Positions 8,338 through 16,438 are shown, counted from the first letter of the stretch. The stretch: DNA of 32,893 nucleotides from Bacteroidales bacterium (GCA_019416285.1 DXXM01000036.1:1-32893), one strand, 5' to 3'. Numbers and translations are program-made. The notes: generated by a model from the letters alone, not told the origin.

Positions 8338-9195
8338 CTAATCCTTGTTTTCGCTTTCAACATTGAGGCGGATGCCGCCGTCGGTGATGAGAATCTTGCG
8401 CTGCTTATAGAGATGGCCTATAGCTTTCTTGAAATCCTTTTTCGAGCACTGAAACGTGGCGCGCACCGTCTCCGGCGAAGCCGAGTCGGAAATAGGCAGA
8501 AAACATTCCGGCTCCCCTTCCAGGCGTTTCACTATCTTATCCATCAGCGCGTCCACACGGCCGTCGTTGCTACCGCTCAACACGAGGTCAATCTTTCCGT
8601 CGTCACGCACCTGGCGGACGTAGGCCGGAATCGACTTGCCGATTTCAAGCGGAGCGTAGAGCTCGCTTTCATAAACCATGCCGTGGAAGAGATTGTCGAC
8701 GATGGCCTTGTAGCCGAGCTCCGTGCGTTTATAGACAAGAGCCTCCACCTTGTCGCCGATTTTATACAGCGGAAAGCGGTTGCCGATAAATTTCTCGATT
8801 TTAGCCGAGGCCACTACGCGTTTCGTCGCATCGTCGAGATACACATAAACGAGCACCACCATGCCGCGCGACAGTTTCATCTTCTGCTCGCTGTAAGGCA
8901 CCAGCAGTTCCTTGGCTATGAGACCCCAGTCGAGGAAAGCGCCGGTCCGGTTGACCTGCGTCACCTGCAGATAGGCAAACTCGCCGACTTCGGCAAAGGG
9001 ATGTTCGGTCGTGGCTACCGGGCGGTCCTCCGAATCCTTGTAAACAAAGACTTCAAGATCATCGCCGGGCTGGAGGGGCGAACTGATATAGCGCGCGGGC
9101 AAAAGCACCTGATTTCCCTCCTCGTCCTGGAGATATGCGCCGAAATCGACATTGTGCGACACGCGCAGAGAGTTATATTTTCCTATCTTTAGCAT
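8338..9195 (-). CDS. CvfB-like S1 domain RNA-binding protein
   Basis: I chose the ATG at 9195 (MLKIGKYNSLRVSHNVDFGAYL, 285 residues), because the longer frame to 9228 would overlap the -7 box. The protein has tandem S1-type OB folds. The first is at about residues 1-60 (VDFGAYLQDEEGNQVLLP), the second near 65-130 (TGAFLDWGLIAKELLVPYSEQ), and a third near 145-210 (KVEALVYKRTELGYKAIVDNLFHGMVYESE). A winged-helix-like C-terminus (about 215-285, FQCSKKDFKKAIGHLYKQRKI) follows. This order matches the CvfB/YitL family, named from a Staphylococcus virulence regulator that binds RNA. It probably modulates RNA stability or translation in the cytoplasm. The length is normal for the family. Confidence 0.88.
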   Translation of the reverse strand: MLKIGKYNSLRVSHNVDFGAYLQDEEGNQVLLPARYISSPLQPGDDLEVFVYKDSEDRPVATTEHPFAEVGEFAYLQVTQVNRTGAFLDWGLIAKELLVPYSEQKMKLSRGMVVLVYVYLDDATKRVVASAKIEKFIGNRFPLYKIGDKVEALVYKRTELGYKAIVDNLFHGMVYESELYAPLEIGKSIPAYVRQVRDDGKIDLVLSGSNDGRVDALMDKIVKRLEGEPECFLPISDSASPETVRATFQCSKKDFKKAIGHLYKQRKILITDGGIRLNVESENKD

Positions 9196-9215
9196 TGTTC
9201 TGTCTAATTTTTTGG

Positions 9216-9223
9216 CAAATTTA
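9216..9223 (-). promoter_or_regulatory. Candidate -7 box for the CvfB-like gene
   Basis: TAAATTTG on the minus strand ends 21 bp before the chosen ATG. This fits the TAnnTTTG consensus and supports the shorter start. No well-spaced TTTG lies upstream. Confidence 0.5.
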
Positions 9224-9246
9224 ACCAAAATCTCACAAATTACCTA

Positions 9247-9254
9247 TAATTTTG
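9247..9254 (+). promoter_or_regulatory. Candidate -7 box for rsmG
   Basis: TAATTTTG followed by C matches the -7 consensus on the plus strand. The implied leader is about 130 nt before the rsmG ATG. A -33 TTTG at the right distance was not found. Confidence 0.4.
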
Positions 9255-9393
9255 CAGACGGCAGGACACAGCAGGTGCTTCCGGCAGGAAAAACCGCATG
9301 CCACTGCCCTTTTTATTAAACGTCCGGCAGACGGTAATTGTTAATTATAGAGCTGCAATATCTGTCAGCCCAACACTATGACATTAATTATAT

Positions 9394-10014
9394 ATGGAAG
9401 AAATTCTCAAATATTTTCCCGACCTCACTCCTCTGCAGATTGAGCGTTTCACAGCTCTCGGGCGTCTCTATCCAGAATGGAACGAGAAAATCAACGTAAT
9501 CTCCCGCAAAGACATCGACAATCTCTACCCCCATCATATCCTCCACTCCCTCGCCATCGCAAAATTCATCACTCCGGTGGAAGGGACGCAGATGATTGAC
9601 CTGGGCACAGGCGGAGGTTTCCCCGGAATCCCGCTCGCCATTTTCTGGCCCGGGTGTCGTTTCCATCTCATCGACCGCATAGGCAAGAAAATCAAAGTGG
9701 CCTCGTCGATTGCCGAAGAACTCGGTCTCGATAACGTTACCTTCCAGCACGGCGATATGGGCGAATGTAAGCTGAAAGCCGACTATGTGGTGTCGCGCGC
9801 CGTCATGCAGCTCGACGAGCTCGTCAGGATAGTAAGCCGCAACATCTCCGACAAGGAGCGCAACCGCCTCCCCAACGGACTCATCTGTCTCAAGGGTGGA
9901 GAGCTCGCACCGGAACTCGGCCGCGTGAAGCGTCCGACGCTCGACGTGCCCCTGAGCGACTATTTCTCTGAAGAATATTTCAAAACCAAGGACTTAATCT
10001 ATGTAGAATTATGA
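9394..10014 (+). CDS. rsmG: 16S rRNA (guanine527-N7)-methyltransferase RsmG
   Basis: This 206-residue protein matches RsmG (GidB), which methylates N7 of G527 in 16S rRNA using S-adenosylmethionine. The start MEEILKYFPDLTPLQIERF is typical of Bacteroidota versions. WNEKINVISRKDIDNLYPHHILHSLAI is the conserved pre-domain. IDLGTGGGFPGIPLAIFWPGCRFHLIDRIGKKI (about residues 68-100) is the SAM-binding Rossmann motif. VVSRAVMQLDEL and LICLKGGEL follow in the expected order. The stop overlaps the next ATG by four bases (ATGA), so the two genes are probably translationally coupled. Loss of RsmG gives low-level streptomycin resistance in other bacteria. Confidence 0.95.
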   Translation: MEEILKYFPDLTPLQIERFTALGRLYPEWNEKINVISRKDIDNLYPHHILHSLAIAKFITPVEGTQMIDLGTGGGFPGIPLAIFWPGCRFHLIDRIGKKIKVASSIAEELGLDNVTFQHGDMGECKLKADYVVSRAVMQLDELVRIVSRNISDKERNRLPNGLICLKGGELAPELGRVKRPTLDVPLSDYFSEEYFKTKDLIYVEL

Positions 10015-10652
10015 AAGTAAGCCGTTTCGTATTCAATATGTTCGGAATCAACACATACGTCATGTGGGATCCCGAAAGCCGCGAGGCCGCCATAGTGGAC
10101 CCCGGAATGATCGACGAGCGTGAGCGCGAGGCTCTCGACAGCTTCATAGAGCGCAACAATCTCAAGGTCACACAGCTCATCAACACCCACGCCCACCTCG
10201 ACCACATATTCGGCAACGCATACATCAAAGATAAATACGGCCTGAAAATCCAGGGCGAACCCTCCGACACCTTCCTGGCCGAGACTCTTCCCGAACAGGC
10301 CGCGCGCTTCGGTCTCCGCATGCCCCTCCAGCCGAGTGGCATCGAGGTTGCGCTCCACAACGGCGACTCCTTCCGTCTCGGCGACGAGAAGGTCGAAGTC
10401 ATTGGCGTCCCCGGCCACTCCCCGGGAAGCATAGCCCTCTACTGTCCGCTGTCGGGATTCGTCATCACCGGCGACGCACTCTTCCAGGGCTCGATAGGCC
10501 GCACCGACCTCCCGCGCGGCGACTACGACACGCTCGTGCGCTCCATCCGCGAGAAGCTCCTCACCCTCCCCGACGACACTGTGGTCCTCCCCGGCCACGG
10601 CGGGGAAACAACCGTCGCTCACGAAAAGAAAACCAATCCTTTTATAAAATAA
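10011..10652 (+). CDS. MBL-fold metallo-hydrolase, YcbL / glyoxalase II-like
   Basis: This 213-residue protein has the full metal-binding set of the metallo-beta-lactamase fold: NTHAHLDH (about residues 58-65), PGHSPGSIALY, GDALFQGSIGRTDLPRGD and LPGHGGETTVAHEKKTNPF. The 'GSIGRTDLPRGD' segment and the C-terminal 'E--TNPF' are typical of small YcbL-type proteins related to hydroxyacylglutathione hydrolase. It probably hydrolyses a thioester, but the true substrate is uncertain because Bacteroidota generally lack glutathione. It overlaps rsmG by four bases and should be cotranscribed. Confidence 0.9.
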   Translation: MKVSRFVFNMFGINTYVMWDPESREAAIVDPGMIDEREREALDSFIERNNLKVTQLINTHAHLDHIFGNAYIKDKYGLKIQGEPSDTFLAETLPEQAARFGLRMPLQPSGIEVALHNGDSFRLGDEKVEVIGVPGHSPGSIALYCPLSGFVITGDALFQGSIGRTDLPRGDYDTLVRSIREKLLTLPDDTVVLPGHGGETTVAHEKKTNPFIK

Positions 10653-10687
10653 TTAATGAATTTTTTCCTTAATTAAGGAAAATGGAT

Positions 10688-10695
10688 TAATTTTG
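10688..10695 (+). promoter_or_regulatory. Candidate -7 box for the biotin carboxyltransferase gene
   Basis: TAATTTTG matches the -7 consensus; TTTC, 20 bp upstream, is a near match to the -33 box. The implied leader is about 80 nt. Confidence 0.45.
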
Positions 10696-10782
10696 TCACC
10701 GCAACGACAGCCCGAGGCTTCCGCAAGGTGGTTTCCCGGGGTCTGCCGACAAACAAAATCCACGTTAACCGGCTACATTGCT

Positions 10783-12687
10783 ATGACACGACCAAAATTA
10801 AAAATCCGTGACCTGACGTTGCGCGACGGACAGCAGTCTCTGTTCGCAACACGTATGAACCAGGAGACAATCGACAAACTTCTCCCATTCTACGAGGACG
10901 CCCATTTCCACATCATGGAAGTGTGGGGCGGCGCTGTACCTGACTCCGTGATGCGCTATCTCGACGAATCGCCCTGGGAGCGCCTCCGCACAGTGTCCAA
11001 GGCTATGGACTCCAAGAGCGAGCATCCCAAAGCTCTTCTCTCGGCCCTCTCGCGCGGCCGCAATCTCTTCGGCTACGTCCCCTATCCCGATTCGGTTCTC
11101 GAAGGGTTCTACAAGGAAGCAATCGCCAACGGCCTCAATGTCATGCGTATCTTCGACGCTCTCAACGACATTGACAACGTCAAGGAATCAATCCGTCTCA
11201 TCAATCAGCTCGGAGGCATAGCCGACGGTGCCGTATGCTACACCGTCGACCCCAAACCGGAAGCTCCGGTCCATGAAGGCGGAGGCTTTTTCGGCAAACT
11301 CAAATCGATGTTCGGCGGCAGCAAGAATGAGCCGCAGCCCATCTTCACCGACGAATACTTTGTCGGCAAAGCCCGTCAGATGGAGGCTCTCGGCGCGAAA
11401 ATCATCACTCTCAAGGATATGGCCGGACTTGTCAACCCGCTCCGCGCCGCATCCATCATCTCGGCCCTCAAGCGCGAGGTGAAAGTGCCCGTCGATTTCC
11501 ACACCCACTGCACCCCCGGCTACGGTCTTGCATCTGCTCTCATGGCCATCATCAACGGCGTAGACATCCTCGATACCAATATCTGGTGGTTCGGCGGCGG
11601 CTCCGCAGCTCCTGCCATCGAGCTTATATGGATGTTCTGCCAGAGAATGGGAGTTGAAGTCGAAGTCAACATGGAGGCTGTCGGCCGCATCCGCACCGAA
11701 CTTCTCGAAGCCCGCAAGTCGCTCGCACAGTTCGACCTCAACCGCGACCACATGCCGCGCCCCTACGACCCCCTCAAGGATCAGCTTCCTCCCGAAATAC
11801 TCGCCCTCTTCGACAGCGCCATCGAGTTTGCCAAAGCCGGCGACGAGGATTCACTTCTCAATGCCTGCCACAGAATCGAGGACTACTTCGGCTTCCCCAA
11901 GCCCAACGAGCTCGTCAAGACAGCCGAAGTGCCCGGAGGTATGTACTCCAACATGGTCGCACAGCTCAAGCAGCTTCAGAGCGAAGATCTCCTCGAGGAT
12001 GCCATGCGTCTCATCCCCATGGTGCGTCGTGACGCCGGTCTGATTCCCCTCGTGACCCCCACCAGTCAGATTGTAGGCAGCCAGGCAGTGCTGGTGGCCC
12101 TTGACCGCAAGAACGGCAAGCCCGACTACACCAACAAGTCAAACCAGTTCATTTCGCTCGTCAAAGGCGAATACGGCCATACTCCTGTGGCCATCGACCC
12201 CGCTTTCCGTGAGAAAATTACCGGAAGCCCCGTCGAGACTCCCTACGACGTCACCAAATACGTCAAGCCCGAGAATCCCGAACTTCCCGAGTTCGGAGGC
12301 AAAAAACTCGCATCCAACAATGAGGAATATCTCCTCCTTGAGCTCCTTCCCGCCGTGGCCAAAGGTTTCCTGCGCAAACGCCGCGAGGAAGAGTATCAGG
12401 CAGAGGCAGCCGCAAATGCTCCCGTCGAGGTAGCCGAGGAGACTGTTGAGGAGGCCGTAGAGCCCATCACCGGCCCTGTGATTTCAGCGCCCATGAGCGG
12501 ACGTATCGTCGCTATCAACGTCAAGCCCGGTCAGGCTGTCAAGAAGGGTGACACAGTGCTCGTCTACGAAGCCATGAAGATGGAAAACGACGTCGAGTCT
12601 GAAATAGAAGGCATTGTGAAGCGTGTGCTTGTCAATGTAGACGACCATATCAACAATGACGCCCCCCTCATTGAATTTGAAGGCTGA
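10783..12687 (+). CDS. Biotin-dependent carboxyltransferase: oxaloacetate decarboxylase alpha / pyruvate carboxylase B type
   Basis: I chose the ATG at 10783 (MTRPKLKIRDLTLRDGQQS, 634 residues) over an upstream TTG, because the conserved domain begins there. The N-terminal carboxyltransferase barrel shows RDGQQS, the lysine motif LKDMAGL and metal ligands in DFHTHCTPG. PYC/OADA and linker regions follow (VPGGMYSNM, SQIVGSQA, KGEYGHTPV). The last 80 residues are a biotinyl carrier domain with the biotinylated Lys in EAMKMEND. It moves CO2 between pyruvate/oxaloacetate and biotin. A Gly-rich insert (about residues 165-185) interrupts the barrel. Neither biotin carboxylase nor the membrane beta/gamma subunits lie nearby, so a sodium-pump role versus a PycB role cannot be decided. 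Confidence 0.9.
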   Translation: MTRPKLKIRDLTLRDGQQSLFATRMNQETIDKLLPFYEDAHFHIMEVWGGAVPDSVMRYLDESPWERLRTVSKAMDSKSEHPKALLSALSRGRNLFGYVPYPDSVLEGFYKEAIANGLNVMRIFDALNDIDNVKESIRLINQLGGIADGAVCYTVDPKPEAPVHEGGGFFGKLKSMFGGSKNEPQPIFTDEYFVGKARQMEALGAKIITLKDMAGLVNPLRAASIISALKREVKVPVDFHTHCTPGYGLASALMAIINGVDILDTNIWWFGGGSAAPAIELIWMFCQRMGVEVEVNMEAVGRIRTELLEARKSLAQFDLNRDHMPRPYDPLKDQLPPEILALFDSAIEFAKAGDEDSLLNACHRIEDYFGFPKPNELVKTAEVPGGMYSNMVAQLKQLQSEDLLEDAMRLIPMVRRDAGLIPLVTPTSQIVGSQAVLVALDRKNGKPDYTNKSNQFISLVKGEYGHTPVAIDPAFREKITGSPVETPYDVTKYVKPENPELPEFGGKKLASNNEEYLLLELLPAVAKGFLRKRREEEYQAEAAANAPVEVAEETVEEAVEPITGPVISAPMSGRIVAINVKPGQAVKKGDTVLVYEAMKMENDVESEIEGIVKRVLVNVDDHINNDAPLIEFEG

Positions 12688-12718
12688 TACCCGCAGCGCA
12701 TAGAATTCGGATAGACAA

Positions 12719-12774
12719 CAGAAATAACAGAAATATTTTCAGTTATTCTCTTGGAAATATTTCTGTTATTTCTG
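12719..12774. terminator. Hairpin with 20-bp perfect stem after the carboxyltransferase gene
   Basis: Arms 12719-12738 and 12755-12774 pair perfectly with a 16-nt loop, followed by CTTTTTAT. Position (31 bp after the stop) and T-rich tail fit an intrinsic terminator. Its arm sequence, with AACAGAAAT modules, resembles the other long hairpins in the window. Confidence 0.75.
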
Positions 12775-12874
12775 ACTTTTTATGACCATCCCCCCTAAAC
12801 TCTAAAGTTTCCCCTCTGTACTTTTATCCTCTATACTCATATAATTATTTATCACACCAAAACACAAACCAATT

Positions 12875-13483
12875 ATGAAATCAATCAAAGCAATACTGCT
12901 TACACTCGTGATGATTATCGGTGCGTCTGCAATCCCCGCACAGGCACAGTTTAAATTCGGCCCCAAGGTCGGCCTCACAGTCAATGACTTCCACTTCAAC
13001 AAGAGCGTGATGGACGCAGAGAACCAGACCGGCTGGACAGCAGGTCTTATGACCGAGTTCACAGTCCCCGTAATCGGTCTCGGTTTCGACCTCTCGGCAA
13101 TGTATGTTCGTCGCAACTCAGAATTTATGAGAGAAAACAATCTCACAAAGGACAACCGCGATTACATCGAAATTCCCCTCAATCTCAAGTATAAATTCTC
13201 TCTCCCGCTCATCAGCAAGATTCTTGTACCCTATCTTGGCGTAGGCCCCAGCGTTTCGTTCCTGACCAGCCGTCGCCACATCGAAAACGCCTACAAGAAC
13301 AAATCTGTCGACTGGGCCATGAACTTCGGTTTCGGCGTGCAGCTCCTCAGCCATATCGACGTCAACGCGCGCTATGGTCTCGGCATGAGCAAGGCAGTGA
13401 AACTTATTGATTCCGGCGCCGGAAATGGCGACATTGACGGAAAGAACCGCTATTGGACAATCTCAGTGGCCTATCTCTTCTGA
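12875..13483 (+). CDS. Small outer-membrane beta-barrel protein (PorT-like fold)
   Basis: This 202-residue protein has a clear signal peptide (MKSIKAILLTLVMIIGASA, cleavage near AQA-Q at 25). Alternating hydrophobic strands follow: FKFGPKVGLTVNDFHF, GWTAGLMTEFTVPVIGLGFDLSAMYVRR, DYIEIPLNLKYKFSLP, KILVPYLGVGPSVSF, WAMNFGFGVQLLSHIDVNARYGLGMS and a terminal aromatic strand ending in F. The IEIPLNLKYK segment and eight-strand pattern are typical of the outer-membrane beta-barrel (PorT / OMP_b-brl_2) group common in Bacteroidales. Its specific role is unknown. It is followed by a strong terminator and lies convergent to the GH51 gene. Confidence 0.85.
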   Translation: MKSIKAILLTLVMIIGASAIPAQAQFKFGPKVGLTVNDFHFNKSVMDAENQTGWTAGLMTEFTVPVIGLGFDLSAMYVRRNSEFMRENNLTKDNRDYIEIPLNLKYKFSLPLISKILVPYLGVGPSVSFLTSRRHIENAYKNKSVDWAMNFGFGVQLLSHIDVNARYGLGMSKAVKLIDSGAGNGDIDGKNRYWTISVAYLF

Positions 13484-13507
13484 TTTCCGTAGAGCCCGAA
13501 AAAACGA

Positions 13508-13550
13508 CATCGCCTCCCGCTTTTCAACCGAGCGGGAGGCGATGACTTTT
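13508..13550 (+). terminator. Intrinsic terminator of the beta-barrel gene
   Basis: A GC-rich 14-bp perfect stem (13508-13521 with 13531-13544, loop of 9) is followed by ACTTTTAT, about 25 bp after the stop codon. It could also serve the convergent GH51 gene. Confidence 0.85.
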
Positions 13551-13578
13551 ATATACCAATTATCAAATCACATGAGAC

Positions 13579-13614
13579 ATGTTGCAAAATCCATCGTCAG
13601 ACATTTTTGCAACA
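13579..13614. repeat. Short inverted repeat with TGTTGCAAAA ends
   Basis: TGTTGCAAAA (13580-13589) pairs with TTTTGCAACA (13605-13614) across 15 bp. Bases 13579-13600 match the reverse complement of 17489-17510 with two differences in 22. This makes it a short relative or relic of the larger repeat at 17379-17511. Confidence 0.6.
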
Positions 13615-13629
13615 CGCTCCATTATCATG

Positions 13630-15189
13630 TCACAATTTCAGTTTCAGATTCACCACCGATTTGGCGGGGAGCGAGAGGGTCAGTCGGTCTTTTGATACTT
13701 TGGCGCCTTTGAAATCTTTCAGACTCACCTTTTCGGCCTCACCGAAATCGTTGTAATCGCTGATATTTGCAGCGGTAAGGATTTCTGCGCCTTCAAGTTT
13801 TGCCTTCACACCGAGAGGGATGGTCACATCCGCGGCTTTGTCAAGGTCGATGTTGGCAAGCGTGATGTTGAGTTCGCCATTCTTGGTCGAAGCTGTTGCG
13901 CTGACGGTGGGTACAGAGCGGTTGCCGCGCACCTCACGGCGCTCTGTCTCGATGTCGAGCGGCACAACGGTGGCGTTCTGATGCGGCGCATACATCTTGA
14001 AAACATAATAGGTCGGCGTCAGCACCATTTGGTCATCCTTTGTGAGAATCATCGACTGAAGCACATTTGCAATCTGGGCGATATTCGTCATCTTCACGCG
14101 GTCAGTGTGGCGGTGGAACACATTGAGACTGAGAGCAGCCACGAGAGCGTCGCGCATGGTGTTCTGCTGATAGAGATGTCCGGGGATTGAACCGGGCTCC
14201 TGGTCCCACCATGTACCCCACTCGTCGACAATGAGCGCGACCTTTTTGTCCGGATCATAGATGCCCATGATAGAGTCGTGGCGGTTGATGACATCCTCTA
14301 TTTCGAGGCATTTTCCCATTGTCCAGTAGAAATCGTCGTCGCTGAACTCTGTCGCTGAGCCCTTGCTTCCGTCCCAGCCGGTGACGGTGTAGTAGTGGAG
14401 CGAGAGACCGTTCATGTGTCGGCCGGCGTTTTTCATAAGGACATCGGTCCAGTTGTAGTCATAGTCGCTTGCGCCGGAGGCTATCTTGTAGAGATGGTTG
14501 TCGTTGAAGTTGCGGCAATAGGTCTGATAGCGGCGATATTCGTTGGCGTAGGCTTCGGGGGTGAAACTTCCGCCGCAGCCCCAGCTTTCATTGCCCACAC
14601 CGAGATATTTGAGGTGCCATGGCTTTTCGCGCCCGTTTTCCTTGCGCTGCTTGGCCATAGGGCCGTTTTCAGCGGTAATGTATTCCACCCACTTCGCAAG
14701 TTCCTCGACAGTTCCGCTGCCCACATTGCCGCTCAGATAGGGCTCGCAGCCTATCAGCTCGCAGAGGTTGAAAAACTCATGTGTTCCGAAGCTGTTGTCC
14801 TCCACGGTGCCTCCCCAGTTGGTATTAACCATTACGGGACGCTTTTCGCGCGGACCGATACCGTCGGTCCAGTGGTATTCGTCGGCGAAGCATCCTCCCG
14901 GCCAGCGCATCACCGGAACTTTAAGGTCTTTCAGCGCCTGGAGCACATCGTTGCGGTAGCCGTTTGTATTAGGCACGGGTGAATCCTCGCCTACCCACAG
15001 ACCCCCGTAGATACATGTACCGAGATGTTCGGCAAACTGGCCGTAGATTTCAGCGGGGATGACAAGAGTCGAATCCACTTTGTAGAAACGCGGAGTGACT
15101 GTAGCGCTGTCGGCCGAGGCGGAAGCCACCGTGAGAAGACCGAGTGCCGCGGCGAGAGCCGGAGATTTAAGGATATTCTGTCTGTTCAT
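13630..15189 (-). CDS. Secreted alpha-L-arabinofuranosidase, GH51
   Basis: This 519-residue protein starts with a signal peptide (cleavage near ASASA-D, residue 26). GH51 features follow: the IYGQFAEHLG start motif, VPVMRWPGGCFADEYHW, the acid/base Glu in LGVGNESWGCGG (E201) and the nucleophile Glu in VDEWGTWW (E323). The C-terminal beta-sandwich ends in LPAKSVVNLKLKL. It should remove terminal alpha-L-arabinofuranose from arabinan or arabinoxylan, probably in the periplasm. No SusC/SusD pair or other glycosidase flanks it, so this is not a full polysaccharide utilisation locus. The length is normal for the family. Confidence 0.93.
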   Translation of the reverse strand: MNRQNILKSPALAAALGLLTVASASADSATVTPRFYKVDSTLVIPAEIYGQFAEHLGTCIYGGLWVGEDSPVPNTNGYRNDVLQALKDLKVPVMRWPGGCFADEYHWTDGIGPREKRPVMVNTNWGGTVEDNSFGTHEFFNLCELIGCEPYLSGNVGSGTVEELAKWVEYITAENGPMAKQRKENGREKPWHLKYLGVGNESWGCGGSFTPEAYANEYRRYQTYCRNFNDNHLYKIASGASDYDYNWTDVLMKNAGRHMNGLSLHYYTVTGWDGSKGSATEFSDDDFYWTMGKCLEIEDVINRHDSIMGIYDPDKKVALIVDEWGTWWDQEPGSIPGHLYQQNTMRDALVAALSLNVFHRHTDRVKMTNIAQIANVLQSMILTKDDQMVLTPTYYVFKMYAPHQNATVVPLDIETERREVRGNRSVPTVSATASTKNGELNITLANIDLDKAADVTIPLGVKAKLEGAEILTAANISDYNDFGEAEKVSLKDFKGAKVSKDRLTLSLPAKSVVNLKLKL

Positions 15190-15211
15190 ATCGTAATGAT
15201 TGGTTTGTCAT

Positions 15212-15246
15212 GGCTTGCAAGTGATGCAAGCCTTACGGCAAAGTTA
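15212..15246 (-). promoter_or_regulatory. GH51 promoter -7 box and 5'-end hairpin
   Basis: The minus strand reads TAACTTTG at 15246-15239, a consensus -7 box. The predicted transcript start (near 15232) coincides with a perfect 8-bp hairpin (arms 15212-15219 and 15225-15232, 5-nt loop) in the leader. No well-placed -33 TTTG was found. The intergenic region 15190-15504 otherwise holds only the divergent promoter below. Confidence 0.5.
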
Positions 15247-15373
15247 TGAAAAAGCCATCATAAAATCCAGTGGCAAAACACAAATGTCAATAAAATGATA
15301 TAAATAGGCATCTTTATGATACATCCGTGAACTAATCCGCCGCACAAGGAAAGTAAAAAACAAAAATTATGAG

Positions 15374-15399
15374 TAATTTTGCACTCCGGAAATCCGGAG
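15374..15399 (+). promoter_or_regulatory. HAD gene promoter -7 box and 5'-end hairpin
   Basis: TAATTTTG at 15374-15381 is a consensus -7 box, followed at 15384-15399 by a perfect 7-bp hairpin (CTCCGGA-AA-TCCGGAG) at the expected transcript start. The leader to the ATG at 15505 is about 115 nt. Confidence 0.5.
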
Positions 15400-15504
15400 G
15401 GTGTTTAAAGACCTCCTCTGACCCGGTAAAAACAAATCTGAATTTTTTAGTAAAATCCAGACGCTCCCCGTGGAGGCAGCGCTTATGTGATTTCAAATAG
15501 AGAG

Positions 15505-16293
15505 ATGATAAAAGCTATATTTTTTGATATCGACGGCACACTGGTCCCCTTTGCCACGCCCGGTATACCGGCTGAAGTAAACGACGCGATTGCCCGCGTG
15601 AGGGCCAACGGAGTCAAGGTGTTTATCGCCACAGGCCGACACCTGGGCTGGATTGACAATCTCGGCGACACGGAGTTTGACGGCTATGTGACCGTCAACG
15701 GTTCGATGTGTCTGCTCGCCGATAAAAAGACCTGCATACACAAACACTGCATCTCGAAGGAGGATGTCAGGGCCATCACCGATTTTGCCCACACCTCTCC
15801 TATCCCGATTGTGGCTATTCCTACCGACGGCGATATTTTCATCAACCGTATCGACGACAGCGTCAGGCACGTGTGCGGTCTCCTGCGTGTGAAGCATATC
15901 GACGTGCGCGATCTTGAGGCCATCGATGGACGCGATGTGGTGCAGATGATGGCCTTCGGAACCGAGGAGGAACGCAACGAAAGCGGGATTTTCGGAAAAA
16001 TTCTGAAAGAGTGCGAGCCCACAAGCTGGAATCCTTATTTCTGCGATATAATCCCTGACGGGAGCGACAAGAGCGTGGGTATAGACCGGATGCTCGAACA
16101 TTTCGGCATACCGCTGGAAGAGACAATGGCTTTCGGCGACGGCAACAACGACATCGGGATGCTTAGGCATGTGGCCACCGGCGTCGCAATGGGCAATGCC
16201 GGCGAGGATGTCAAGGCTATAGCGGACTATATCACCACGGATGTCAGCAACCACGGCGTAATCAACGCCTTCCGCCACTTCGGGCTCCTCTGA
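15505..16293 (+). CDS. HAD superfamily (Cof-type, IIB) phosphatase
   Basis: I chose the ATG at 15505 (MIKAIFFDIDGTL, 262 residues) over a GTG at 15487, since the conserved domain starts at once. Motif I is FFDIDGTL (nucleophile and acid Asp). Motif II lies in VFIATGRHL. The C2-type cap occupies about residues 85-180. Motifs III/IV are near DKSVGIDRML (Lys) and AFGDGNNDIGML, followed by GVAMGNAGEDVKAIADYIT. These are the hallmarks of Cof-type sugar-phosphate or nucleotide phosphatases such as YbjI and YidA. The substrate is not predictable. The gene is convergent to ddh, with a 38-bp-stem hairpin between them. Confidence 0.9.
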   Translation: MIKAIFFDIDGTLVPFATPGIPAEVNDAIARVRANGVKVFIATGRHLGWIDNLGDTEFDGYVTVNGSMCLLADKKTCIHKHCISKEDVRAITDFAHTSPIPIVAIPTDGDIFINRIDDSVRHVCGLLRVKHIDVRDLEAIDGRDVVQMMAFGTEEERNESGIFGKILKECEPTSWNPYFCDIIPDGSDKSVGIDRMLEHFGIPLEETMAFGDGNNDIGMLRHVATGVAMGNAGEDVKAIADYITTDVSNHGVINAFRHFGLL

Positions 16294-16299
16294 TAAAAT

Positions 16300-16411
16300 A
16301 TAAGGCACACACGGACAAAAGAGACAAAAGTAACAGAAACTTTTAGCTAAGATAAAGCTAAAGGCTATAAAAATCTGTTACTTTTGTCTCTTTTATCCGT
16401 GTGTGCCTTAT
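16300..16411. terminator. Very long hairpin (38-bp stem, one mismatch) between convergent genes
   Basis: Arms 16300-16337 and 16374-16411 pair over 38 bp with a single C/A mismatch. The 36-nt loop contains a further 7-bp stem (TTTAGCT/AGCTAAA). It lies between the HAD and ddh stops and should terminate both. It contains CAAAAGAGACA and TAACAGA modules also present in the hairpins at 8233 and 12719. Confidence 0.75.
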
Positions 16412-16412
16412 T

Positions 16413-16433
16413 ACGGTATAATACTTATACCGT
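16413..16433. terminator. Small hairpin just past the ddh stop
   Basis: ACGGTATA and TATACCGT (16413-16420, 16426-16433) form a perfect 8-bp stem with a 5-nt loop, 6 bp beyond the ddh stop. It abuts the long hairpin and may add to termination of the minus-strand transcript. Confidence 0.4.
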
Positions 16434-16438
16434 GGGCT

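Noticed and set aside
7675..9192. A 505-codon open frame on the plus strand across the ABC-F end and the CvfB-like gene
   Set aside because: It runs out of frame through ABC-F and antisense to the CvfB-like gene, crosses the long hairpin, and is Ser/Arg-rich low-complexity with no family resemblance.
14395..14982. A 195-codon plus-strand frame inside the GH51 region
   Set aside because: It is antisense to a complete GH51 enzyme with both catalytic Glu residues and has no independent support.
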